Below, in pieces: positions 11,481 through 22,715 of a stretch of DNA of 52,166 bases (its first letter is position 1; each line of letters opens with the position of its first letter). The stretch is taken from assembly GCA_000320545.1 (NCBI GenBank), contig ADNK01002756.1, positions 1-52,166 of the forward strand. The letters are read 5' to 3'. Source of the stretch: Bigelowiella natans CCMP2755 (taxonomy: Eukaryota; Cercozoa; Chlorarachniophyceae). Below the pieces are notes generated by a model that had not been told where the DNA came from, made no database searches, and saw only the letters and a list, made by a program, of their open reading frames with translations. Both the position numbers and the translations under genes were made by a program.

Positions 11481-11794
11481 GTTCTGAATCATTCCACCTT
11501 CAGTGTAACCCAGCAATTTTTAGTGTTCCAAAGGTGGATGTCCCATGAAACAGGCCAACTGTCTTTGCAAAGATTGACCCCGGCTCGCACAACCAAGCAG
11601 CAAGCTCATCACATCATTGCTGCATGCTGTGAGCACACATGTACGCATCGAAGGGCTACTTTACCCACGCTAGCACGTGCATGCAGAGACGTTTGCTACA
11701 GATGCACTAGAGTTGTTCGAGAAGTTGAATGCTCAAAAGGTTCAGCATTTCGTTTCAATGAAGATCGTGACTCCGTGACGTATGAACGCGCCCG

Positions 11795-14700
11795 TCACAG
11801 GGCAGCATCATCATCTTCACAGTCCAAACCACCAGGACGGACAAACTTAGTGGCCTGTCTCTTCCGTGGTTTCTGCTGTCTTTTCTGTTCCTGCATGCTT
11901 GAAAGAAGTCGAGTTCCTGTTCCTTGGGATGTTGAATTGTTGGATTGCCTGAACGTAGGGTTGATAGTTTCGACTACTAGGTCAGCATTGTGGTCGCCTA
12001 GCATCTCAAATGTCCGCCGAAAAGACGATCTACGTCCTCCACCGTGCGATGAAGCTAGACTTCTTATGTGATGATTCCGTGGTTCTGCATTAGGCAACTG
12101 CCCAGAAGCTTTACTACAAGGTTGAACGGGTGCGGAGGATAGACGGATAGGAGACCCTGGGCCAGACGTGTTTTCGTTGTTAGCAGGCTGTGGATTGGAT
12201 GCGAAGCGCTGGAACGCATTCGGTTCATATGCAGGTCTTCGACAGAGTGTGACCTCCGTAAAGCCGCGAAAGTGTTGCTTTTGATCCGTACGTTTTTGTA
12301 TCTCAGAGGAGGCCAACTGATTTTTCTTGGAATCTCCCTGTATGGGTTTGGAGCAGTCGCCAAGGGACTGTTGTACTCGCTCGAGCTGCCTTTTTTCAGC
12401 ATCTCCTGACGATTTTGAATCAGTAGGTACATTCCTGTTGTAATAGCTTCTTTCAAAGCTAGAAGGCGGCACTTCTTGCCTTTCATCTAGTCCGTATCGC
12501 GTCATTTCCAACATGAACTTAGAATCCTCGCACTCCTGTTGCAGGTGTCGGAGTACTGTTTTCCTTGAGCCATTTCGGCGCATCTTATGGCTCTTATCAA
12601 AGTCCTTGCCCTCCCTGATTGTCTTCACGATGTCGCCGCATATCACAAATGCGGCGAACCTGAACAAGTGTGTGTATGTATTAGAGTAGTTATATATGTA
12701 AAACTGGATGATTCATTCTCCCTTTAAGCCATTACAGATACACAATTTCCCACATCACCACATATTATTTGATTTTCACCCGAGAAACGTCGCGTTAGAG
12801 AGCACTACAACAATCGAGCAGAGGATCTTGACTGGCGTAGAAGCAAAATATAGGAACCCCCCTAGAAAGTACGTTAAGAATGAAGTTGAAAGGCCAGCTA
12901 GTTCTACACTGTTGCACATTCTGTCCTCGAATGGCTCCAACTTCAGTTGCACCATGAAAGAAAAGAAGATCAACAAAACTGCTAGGTTCGCCTGTGCGGA
13001 ATGTGAGAGAACGAATACAGCGAACGATGCTATGAAAGCCTGTGAGAAATGGGAAAACATAAAGCCAATCTTAAAGTTATTCTTATGAGACAAACAGAGC
13101 AGCCATTCCTTTTCACTATTTATAGCTACCAGTGCTAGGGTCAAGTATATCTCTCATTAATGGAGAAATCCAACATTTTCATATTTTCATAATATGTTAC
13201 TATCCTGCCTTCTCTCCTAACCCCCCTAGTCCTGTGATGAATGATTTTACCTTCCTCATCATAATGAGGATCTCAAACATAAAATACTTGGGTTTATATC
13301 CGTGGTAGAGAAGGTACAGCGACATGCGGTTGCGCTTTATGTTGTATTTTTCTTCCACAGTGAGATCAGTCCGAACGTCAAGAGAGCCCGGCATATCGCC
13401 TCGGTGCTTCCAGAGGTAGTAGCAGCATGAGAGGGGAAATCCAATCACGTACAGCACCATCATGGGAAGACCGAGAAGCAGCATGTAATAGAGATGGGGG
13501 TTTCCGTAGCAACGTTGCGACATGTCAGCTACCAGAACCGTGCCTGGTTGTGTTTGATGTTGTGTTAGAGTATTTGAACACATGCTAGCTTTGATTAGAC
13601 AAACCAAATCATTCTATAGGACTAGAGGATGGAAAAAATTCTGGCTCGAAGACACATGAAATGGGAAAATGCAAAATCTACACTAGTGGCGCTGGAATTA
13701 CTCTCTTTGGAGCTTGAGTCTAGTTCTTCGCAGTTGAATAGCTTAAAGGTGGTGATAATAAGGCTCGGGTAGAGCATGAACATCATCGAGACGTTGGAAG
13801 AGTTGAACTGTGCGTGTACTTGCTTGATCCGAAGCTCTCGCTCCTCCACTTCCTCTTCCGGGGTGAATTGCAGCATCTGAATCTCACGGTTAATACGCAC
13901 GTGGCGTTTGATCTTCTTTTTCCTCCTCTTCTCCCTTTTCCTATCCTCATAATCCTAGTCATTGTCATCTTCACTTCGGCTACCACCTCCTCTCTTCGCA
14001 TCGTCGCTGCGGTCTTTGTATGCATCCCCCTGGAGAATTGCTCGATGTCCTGACTTCGTCGGGCTTTTGCTTCCCTTTAAGTTCTCCTCAGTGTCTTCCA
14101 TTTTCCGCCCCCCCCCCCTAGGTGTGGAAGCGGCTTCCCCTTCGGATTCTACCCCACAAATACCCTCGTCAATTCTCTGATTATCCTCCTCTTTGGCATT
14201 CCCCCTTTCTCCGTTCCATTTTTCGTTTTGCATGCGCTGAATCTTAATCTTATGCAGACTTTCAGTCACAATCTCGCGCTCTTCCTACACCGTTATGTTC
14301 GTGAAACGAGGTTAAAGATTTCTAGTTGAGGCATGGAACAGTTCATCTAAAGCGATTCCCCTCTCGCAGCTCGGCGTCAGAAGAACAATAACTACAATTA
14401 TAAGTTCCTCTTACTCTCATTGGTACTACCTGCCTTGCCATATAGTACTTGAACGCAAATATGGCGACCGTGATGATCGACAGGAACGGTATCATAATTG
14501 GAACCTGAAATGCAAGTAGAAAGAAGTTTTGCGAGAGCTCGTACGTATCTTTGTCTGCTCCTCATATTCTTTTCACACACGCATGACACATATTCTATTA
14601 AATGAATGTATGAAGTCCGCTCGATGACAACATCTACACGTTCAATTCCAATGCACTTGCATACCGCAGACATGGCAATTGTATTGATGTAGACTGGGCG

Positions 14701-17156
14701 AACTGGATTCTCGGAGTCCATTGCGCAGTCTACATTGAGAAGACTGCCAAAAATGCCTATAGTACGCTGAGACGTGAGTCAGACCCTTACAAACCCAGGC
14801 CATTCGTATTCGAAATCTGCAGCTAGGGAGTTGAATTGTACGGCAAAGATCGTAATCTTCACTAGTGTGGAGGTGCGGTCTAGCGATGACTTCTCACGAA
14901 CGCCATCCATCTCCTCCTGACAATGCATGCAGAGGGCGGAAACTATCAGGTCACCGTGCTTCTGAATTTTCCAAATATTGCGAAGTAGCGTTACCTGAGC
15001 CTCTTGCACATTGATGTACGTCAACCCAATTCCAACGATGGCAACCAAAATTCATGACACGACTATCTGCAGAGTCGCTATACCTGTCCCCCCCTGGCAT
15101 TTCACGCAATCGCTTTGTCCAGAGCGACTCCATCTAACAACATCAAATGTGTTAAGGCTTGTCATGCCAGTGGAAACGACTCCCAGCTAGCAGTCCTCGT
15201 GCGAGCGTTTTCGAAATTAGTTTCTATTTTTCAGCTGTTCCATTCTCACTGCTATTGCTTACTACCCATCTTCACAGACAGAGCATAGTACGCCTTTGTA
15301 GCCCTCAGCACACTCCCCTCGCACGCCTTGACACGCGTTGTTCCGACAGGTTAGGAATTTAAGTTCATTTGGAGGCCAGATTGACAGCCAGAACCCAACG
15401 TCAGGTTGCACTTCTGAATCCTTAAGCCTGATAAGGATTGTTGCATTAATGCGGTTTGTATTGCTACATCGGACCGTTTTGTGTCCGTTTTTAGCGAACA
15501 AGTGGAAGACTCTCTCAGACCAATAAAATCCTGCTATCCTCTTTGTTGCAATACAATTTTCACTCCTCTTCCCGCCCTCGTTCTTTCTTAATGATTTTGT
15601 ACCCTTTCTTAGTGCAAGACCCCCCTGGTGGGCAATCTAAGCATGCAGCTGGGTTTCCCACTGAATCGAAGTCGCGCTCATAGAAAAAGAAACCGCGTAA
15701 ACACTCACACTCCCAGAAGTTTTCCGTTCCTTCTGAATTGGCCGGGCAAGGCAAGCAGGATGTAAAGAATTCGTTTGGAACGAAGTCAATCGCGCACGCA
15801 GCGCAAGAAGTAGCCCCGGACTGTGCCGTAAACCCCCCAGTTGCGTTGCAGGAGCTACACTGAGCCGACTTCGAGGAGGAGGAGAATCGTCCGGGTGGGC
15901 AAAGGGAACAGGAGGAGGTTGCATTTGGAATTAGATTCTGGTATTTACCAGGCCCGCAGTCTTCGCATCTGAGTGGCATGATGACCTGCACAAGATTTCA
16001 ATAAATAAAAGACGTCATTAAGGATCGCGCCCTACCCTACTTCCTTCTCTCTTTCTAACCTGGCCTGCACCGCACGCAGAGACTAGTAGCTTGCTCTCAG
16101 AAGTGTTAAGCTGCGTTGCGACAACGGATCCAGAATCCATCGTTTTGGACACCGTGGCCATTGCTATCAGCGTATACGAACTGTTCGGCGGTGCGGAGAA
16201 AACGACCACAGATGATGATGCTGTCGAGGTGGAGTTACAAAGCGAGCCAAAACACATCTTGCCGGAACTCGACGCAAGTATTCCCCCGAAGGTGAAGCTG
16301 TGCCCTCCTCCAGATGACGACTGCGACTGTGGAGCTGCAATGAGAGTCACTGTAGTCGGCTCTACCACCAACTCCCCGAACGCATCTGTAACATTGATGT
16401 GGATGGCAACATTCCATGGAGCTTGCGATGTTACCTCAATGCTTTCCATCCATGACCAAGCCACTCGGCTTGGCGCACTAGCAACATTGCCCCCTTGCGC
16501 CGCTGAATTATTCTAACCCTAATTCTAACCCTAACCCTAACCCTAACCCTAACCCTAACCCTAACCCTAACCCTAACCCCCCCTCTAGTTGTCTCGATGC
16601 GGATTATGCAAACGTTGCATTTATCGTTGTCGTCATAGTCATTGCCAAACATTTATTCTTTCATTACACGTTGCCGTTTCGGTCATTTTCATCATTGCCC
16701 ACAATAGCCGGATCGGCCAACAGAAGAATGCGGTTGCTAAAGGTAGGAGAGAGGGTAGGAATTCGCGGGGAGTGTGTTGGAGATATTGAAGGAACGGCCG
16801 TGCTCGGGGAGATGGTGGTGGGGCCTAGAGTTGAGGGTGATAGGGATGATGGCGACGTAGAGCTGGGGCTCATGGAGGGTGCAACAGAGGGGGAGTATGT
16901 TGTCTAAACACATTGATATATAAATGGCAAGAAATATATGCACATCTGACGACCCGAGTGCGTGTGCTTGTGAGTGCGTTAGGATGGTGCAAAGGAAAAC
17001 GACATACTGGCGACAACGAAGATGGCGTTGTAGTGAGAGGGCTAGATGTTGATGGACTGTACGTCGTGGGGGAGCGCGAGGAGGGAGAAACGGTGCCTGG
17101 ATTCAATGCGTAAAATTGGCTAGATTCAGCAATATTGTAGAGATATATCATTGCAG

Positions 17157-17203
<47 letters not shown>

Positions 17204-17323
17204 GCTCGCTCGCTCTCTCTTCCTTTTATAAACTATATCTTCTTCTCATCTGATTCTCTATCTTTATCCCTCCGCCTTCCTAATCCTCATGGAAAACGCA
17301 CACACCTTTACACAAGCATATTG

Positions 17324-17361
<38 letters not shown>

Positions 17362-18042
17362 AAATGTTATATTGTCAACTGACTCGGTGAGCATGTAGTA
17401 GGCTCTGTTGTTGTTGGAGAGCCTGAAGTGGGCGCGAGCGAAGGTGCAGCCGAAGGCACGTCCGTTGGCGCGCATGTTGTTGGATTACGCGTCATTGTAG
17501 GGCCGTACGTGCCTGGAAAGGGATTGCGTGTTACTGGTGAGGCTGTTGGCTTTACGGTCTGGGGTGATTTCGATGGTGCGTCTGTCATTGGGCATCTTGA
17601 TGGCTTGGACGTTATTGGCGACAGCGTAAGAGGCGAAAGCGTGCTCGGGGAGAGACCTGGCCAACACAAACAACATGAGCCGATGGTAGGTATCGTTGGT
17701 GATTGATACAAATCTATTAACGATTTGAGCAACATAATTACTGGTTGGAGTATGAGTAGGAGAGGCTGACGGAGCCCTGCTTGTTGGCGAAGCAGAGGGC
17801 TTGCGGGTTGGGAACTTCGTCGGCAGTGGAGTGGGGAACTTTGTAGGCGTTGGGGTGGGGAACTTCGTTGGGACTGGAGTTGGGAACTTCGTTGGCACTG
17901 GAGTTGGGAATTTCGTAGGTTGGGGCGTATGAAGATGTGGAAGATGACCGTGAGGGTTGTGTAAGTGAGGAACATGGGTGTGGAACTTTGCAGCCAGGAC
18001 CTCCGCGAAAGCTTTGATAGAATCGTCGTCGAATGCCGAACT
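11795..18042 (-). CDS. receptor-like membrane protein A (GCC2/GCC3 Cys-rich, multi-pass), 5' end unresolved
   Basis: Exons supported in phase include 17742-18042, 17384-17656, 17008-17096, one ending at 16670, 16060-16512, 15603-15985, 15266-15538, 14665-15133, 14430-14504, 13702-14284, 13251-13543, 12780-13039 and 11795-12659 (TGA 11795-11797). The order of parts is: a PTKFPTP repeat and S/P/T-rich stalk; a beta-rich segment; Cys-rich repeats of GCC2/GCC3 (ephrin-receptor-like) type (CGPGKYQN, CPPGRFSS, CAACA, CLPCP); a module ending GYKGVLCSVCEDG; then membrane segments. These include the family motifs KITIFAVQFNSLAADFEYEW, MFMLYPSLIITTFKLFNC, VADMSQRCY and KLEPFEDRMCNSVEL. A 288-residue charged, Ser-rich tail follows. 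Such proteins sit at the cell surface, but their ligand is unknown. TGA occurs in frame at 15052-15054 and 14779-14781, and TAG at 13955-13957; see findings. The start codon and signal peptide lie upstream of 18042 and were not found. Confidence 0.72.
16513..16583. repeat. internal telomere-type repeat (CCCTAA)n
   Basis: About eleven tandem CCCTAA units, one variant, on the plus strand. The array lies inside an intron of receptor-like gene A, and its last TTAG on the minus strand forms the splice acceptor for the exon starting at 16512. Confidence 0.95.
17157..17200. repeat. (CT)n microsatellite in an intron of gene A
   Basis: Pure CT tract of about 42 nt followed by CTCG units. A (TA)n tract at 17329-17357 lies in the same intron. 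Confidence 0.95.
17815..17915 (-). repeat. coding tandem repeat (PTKFPTP units)
   Basis: Four to five copies of a roughly 27-30 nt unit encode P-T-K-F-P-T-P repeats in the stalk of gene A. Copies differ mainly by synonymous or conservative changes, so the repeat is maintained as protein. Confidence 0.8.
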
Positions 18043-18837
18043 CTGGTGTCGTTGTACGGAAAAAGCGTTTGGAAAGTGGAGAGGGTTCTCAGGTAGAAAG
18101 AGGATTGATGTGTTTGTGTGTGTAACTGACCTCTATTCTCTCCCTTTCGCATTTTACTCCGACAAGGAGGGAAATACAGATGAAGAAATTTAACCTCATG
18201 TAGCTCTTGCGAAACCAAATCAGGCTCTCTGAGTTACAATTACCGAATAGTTAACAAATACATGGTCTACGACCTTCCCTGCAAAAAACTTACGGGTTCA
18301 TCTACTACTGTCCACTCTCCTCCTCGCCCTTCTTCTCTCTTGAATCCCTCCCCCCCTATTGCCTACTTGCCTACCTATCAATGCAGCTGCCGAAATGTGT
18401 ATCTGGCAAAAACAACTTCGAAAAACAACCCTTTCGAGGGGGATAACATCGAAAAATCCCCTCTGTTTTAGGTTGTGCGACTGGGTCGCCAAAACACAAA
18501 TCTCTCCCGTTACGACACCAAACTCTCCCGTTATGTGTCTTGACACGCGGTAGTCGCAGATGTTTTTAGGCGTTTTTATCCCATCATCACCGGAACGTGT
18601 CAACCATCACGAGCTCTCATCGTTCTCGTAGATCTATTCCAGGAGATCTGATTGCAGATACTGAAGGCTCCGAAAGATCTTGTCGCAATTTGGAAACCCT
18701 TTTGGTTTTCCGCCTTGTGCGTCCCTCTTTGCTGTCGTTGCAATTGTGTGTCAAACACAAGAATGATAATCACATGTCCAGCAGATGGGATATTCCTACT
18801 TCGTATTATTGCCCAATTGACGAACATTGCCGCGTGA

Positions 18838-18898
18838 CATCGGCAACAACATCGGCAACAACATCAGCAACAACGTCGGTAACAACGTCGGCAACAAG
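18838..18898. repeat. 12-bp tandem repeat, about 5 copies
   Basis: Units of the form AACATCGGCAAC repeat five times with one or two changes each. The frame would encode Ser-Ala-Thr-Thr repeats on plus, but no supported gene contains it. Confidence 0.8.
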
Positions 18899-19078
18899 GT
18901 CCCTCCTGGAACGTGGCACAATCGACTAGGGATTAGGAAAAGGGCAGGGGGGCTATCATACATGGTGCAAGACTGCCTGCAGGTTCGATTCGATTGGGGA
19001 AAGGACTGCAGTGGCAGAACTAAGGCTAGGGATAACTATAATAAAATATGCTAACGCCGCAACGTGCGCGTATTTCAG

Positions 19079-19638
19079 GGTTTCCTACGGTCTGTCCAGA
19101 CGCAGCTGAGGCTTCTTAGGGTGATTGATTCTCTTAAATGATGTTTGAATGTGGGAAAGTGGAACTCTCTCATCGTGTATTCATAACCTTCCAGGGACAG
19201 AGCGATGGTGCGGTCGGGAGGAAGATGGTGAAAGATATACAGCAGAGGCTCGTAGTCAGTCTCTCCTGCTTGTGCTATCTGATACCGAGGTAGTCATCAT
19301 GCAACGAGGGAGAGGGAGGTGATTTATCGACAATGATCATAGTATCACTCACATGTGTTCTGGGGCAACAAATGCCAGTGTTAGCTATTTCTGGTCGCTG
19401 GATGCGCTGGGGGGATATCTGTACCTTATCGTCACCGTTTTCAGGTAAATAAGAATTACAAAGTGCATTTTCTATGATTGCAGCGTATTAAGTCGTCGTT
19501 CTACGCGCACGCGCTGTTTTCCCCTGGCCCTTTGACAGCGTAATAGCGGACGGAAACTGGGCGCCTTTACCATACGAAGAAAATCTTAGACTTGTTGATA
19601 AGTGGACCGCTTCGTCTGCTGGCGTGTACACATTTCTG
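19079..19638 (+). CDS. candidate plus-strand exons, gene unrecognised
   Basis: Four blocks have good acceptor and donor sites on the plus strand: 19079-19120, 19195-19289, 19379-19444 and 19493-19638. The last is the most protein-like (VFPWPFDSVIADGNWAPLPY and onward, ending TFL before GTGATC). The phases of the blocks do not join uniquely, because two frames stay open in the second and third blocks. Start and end are not found. A further short exon with an ATG in good context is at 19970-20031. No domain is recognised, and the minus strand is also partly open here. Confidence 0.3.
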
Positions 19639-19969
19639 GTGATCATAATATTGTGATAACACAAAACGAGACGAAGGACTCGCGAAATGTATCTCAAGTA
19701 TGATGTTAACATTATTGATAGACTCTGGCTTCTCACTTGTCACCTCGCATATTTGCGGCCGCCATTACGATGACTCTTATCGCTCTGTATTTTCTGGTCA
19801 GTAGTACTGCCAGCCTGGTTTTGGGCAAATAATTCACTCATATAGAAGAACTATATTTTATTCCTCTTTTTGTAGAGATCCATCACCATTTCCTGAGTAG
19901 ATATATGTATTCGCGAATGAGTGTATTTATATTTTTGTGTCATCCTGTATCGGGAAAACAACTAAGAAA

Positions 19970-20031
19970 ATGTCCCGCGACGTTGGGGTAAAGGCTAAGA
20001 AGCCTGGAGCTAGCAGGCACGACGTGTGGAG
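19970..20031 (+). CDS. possible first exon (MSRDVGVKAKK...)
   Basis: ATG preceded by AAAA, a basic 20-residue frame (MSRDVGVKAKKPGASRHDVW), then a clean donor AG-GTATGT. It could start a gene whose later exons lie beyond the palindromic-word island, or be an internal exon of the candidate gene to the left. No downstream exon could be tied to it. Confidence 0.25.
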
Positions 20032-20429
20032 GTATGTTGTTTTAGCATGGTATTGGGGGAAATAATGGTTGGATACAACTGATTTAGAAGCGCGAACCTT
20101 CAATTTTTGTTAGTTTGCAATTTGAAGTAAAACGATTTGATGTTCCTTGGCAAGAAACTTACACGCCATCATGTGTTTTTTTTGGCTACCACTCATAAAA
20201 TCCAACTTGTAGAATCATATAGATCTTTCTTGCTGACAACATTGGCTAAATCCCACTAATGCGTATGTGATACATAGATGGGTCTGGGCTCACTCTGCAT
20301 GGCATTTAGTATCTGCAGTTGCAGTTGCAGCGGGGGCAATAGTCTCCTCCTCCACCTATGATTGATTTGTATGTGAATTCGAACTTGATCTCCATCACCT
20401 ATTGAAACTGAACGTAGTAGGTCGATCAT

Positions 20430-21760
20430 TTGTACTTAGTGATCAAAGATCGCATGCTTTTGGGCTTTTGGCACACGTATTGCTGTGAATCGAAATGCAC
20501 GTCTTTTCTGCTGCTAATAGCCCGTCAGCATGGCTATACGTACGTGCAACATGCATCTCCGTGTACCCAAGTGCGCTAATTATTTCATCATGCAAACAAA
20601 CATGCAATGTGCAAATGATGTCTTCTAGATGCATTTATTCGTCCATCATTCATCTGCGTCCACGGTTACGTCGATCGCGATATCAACACCACACCCAGTG
20701 ATACATGTGCTCATTATTTATTTGCAATGCGAGTCGCGTCGCATGTGTGACGACAGCAGTAGTCAGTCAGCATCAAAGCGCACGCCATAGCCATAGCTAG
20801 ACAGCACTTTAGCATTGCTACAGGCTACTAGGTCGAGCACAGCGCAGCTAGCGTCTGTGCTATAGTGTGATCTGCATGAATCACATGCAAGCGCGCAGGA
20901 CGAGACCATGCGTCATTTGGGTGTGGACTGCATGCCGATCTAGCGATCCATCGCAGATGCAAGCTAGCAAGCGTTCAATCATGCATTGCTAGATTGCTAG
21001 ATTGGCGAAAACTGTGCGACAACGCGCGTCGTATACGTGGTGCGCTGCATACTTGCTAGATTGCGACAGAAGCAATGAACCGCGCTAGCGCGCATCAGCA
21101 TGCACTCACAAGTAGGCGAATTGAGTGAAAATTCTAGGCGGATGAGAGCAAAAAAAGGCAGAGAATTTTCTCATTTCCGGTGCAATCTAGCAGTGCGGGC
21201 ACGTATGAGATCAGAAAGTGAATTGAAAGCACCGCCACGTTTGAGCACATGACCATCCTGATGGACAGCCGGCTAGCTAGCTAGCCGGGAGCACCAGTCT
21301 AGCAGGCATGATGACTAGATGACAAAAATGAGAAAGCTGCGAAAATTTGAGCTCGGTGACTTCGAAATTTTGAGCTTGCCTTAAATTTTGTCACAAGTCT
21401 AGAAGTTGACCTCCAGCACATTTAAAAATGGAGTTTTTTCGTTTTCTCGAACCAAGCCAAGACGTGTTTTTTTTGGCACAAAAATCATGTAGTGCCGCTA
21501 TATATTGTTTCAGTTCTCATTGCAGGAAACATGCGAAACTGTGAAATTCCTAGCTACGTGATTTGCCTACGTTGTGCTAGCGCACGCAGCGTCTACTAGC
21601 GGATGAGCGACGCTGCGAGTACAATGCCAGCGCTAGCATGGTCATCATGCTGCTGCACGCTGGAAACAACTCGCTCGCGGTTGATCTGCAATGAGCGCAC
21701 CCATGAATGCCATGTTGTTGCCATCGTGCGCCAGCGACATTAGTTTGCCTTTACTACCAT
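20430..21760. repeat. palindromic-word island 3, no gene
   Basis: About 1.3 kb rich in GCTAGC, CTAGCTAG, TGCATG and CGCG-type words. It includes a perfect 20-bp palindrome at 21269-21288 (CCGGCTAGCTAGCTAGCCGG). No convincing ORF is present. It lies on the 3' side of the minus-strand gene at 22.7-27.6 kb. Confidence 0.6.
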
Positions 21761-21887
21761 ATTCTGATGTGATGAATTGTTACATTAGGTAGGCGCACAT
21801 AGAGGCTCATCGATCCTAAATGCTATGCATCACACCAAATGCAACTATGCACCATGGAACGTGTATACATGTATTTATATATCATAT

Positions 21888-21890
<3 letters not shown>

Positions 21891-21942
<52 letters not shown>
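21891..21942. repeat. (AT)n(GT)n microsatellite
   Basis: About 40 nt of AT followed by GT. A second GT tract lies at 21979-22000. Confidence 0.95.
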
Positions 21943-22715
21943 ATATATTCGCTATCAATGCATTGTGTTCTATGAAAGTGTGTGTGTGTGTGTGTGTGTT
22001 TGTGTGTCAGTAAATAGGGTAAATCCTTCAATCATCGGCATAGTAATATCCCCTCCAGCCCCAAGCTCGCTCTTTGCCAATTCCTCTTCCTCTGGCTACT
22101 ATTACTACAATTGAGATCATCCGCCATTTCTCTTAATAGTTGCTGTGCGCAGATTGAGGCATTCCATCGTTCTCCTAGTCAACATTCGTTTTCGCCTCCC
22201 TTGCTGCAGGCGGAGTTGTGGCCTCCTTTTCTACAGTAATGGGGACGGACTTCTCCTATTGTATGTGCCAAAAAGAGGAGGAAGGGATTATTAAGATCTA
22301 GAATCCCATGCATTTGACGCATAATTTCTCTCTTCTTTCCCAAAAATACGTACATCGTTAGAATTGCTGAATCGAGAGAGGCGTAGCGAATTGAAAAAAT
22401 AGTCTTTCATTTAGGTAGGGTTTTAGAATATCATGAATCGAGATCTTAAGCCCCTCGCCTCTAATTGTTTTTATTGTTGCTGTTGATGTAATTGTGGTGC
22501 ACAAAACGCCACTGAGCGACACATCCTCTATCCCTCATTAATCCCTTCCTCATTCCTCTCCCCCTCCCCCCCTCCCGGTTCCAGCATCATCACCTCCCCC
22601 TCCGGAGCTGCATTTATCTTCGGTATCTCTACAGTCAAAGCCCCTGAAACGACAATAGCGATGAGGCAAAGAATGGCGTCATCCAAGAACTGTCGGTGGA
22701 ATGTGCCGTTCTTAA

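Noticed and set aside
11478-12071. 197-codon plus-strand ORF
   Set aside because: It lies antisense to the last exon of gene A and across the edge of an island. The minus-strand frame has a clear in-phase splice junction and family context.
14767-15054. Selenocysteine or general TGA reassignment
   Set aside because: The TGA codons fall in or next to membrane helices with no catalytic context, and neighbouring genes end in TGA. Decay or small introns are simpler.
16431-16652. Val-Arg repeat protein on the minus strand
   Set aside because: It is a translation of the telomere-type repeat, which lies in an intron.
18838-18898. CRISPR-like array
   Set aside because: The 12-bp units are directly tandem without spacers, in a eukaryotic context. 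It is a minisatellite.
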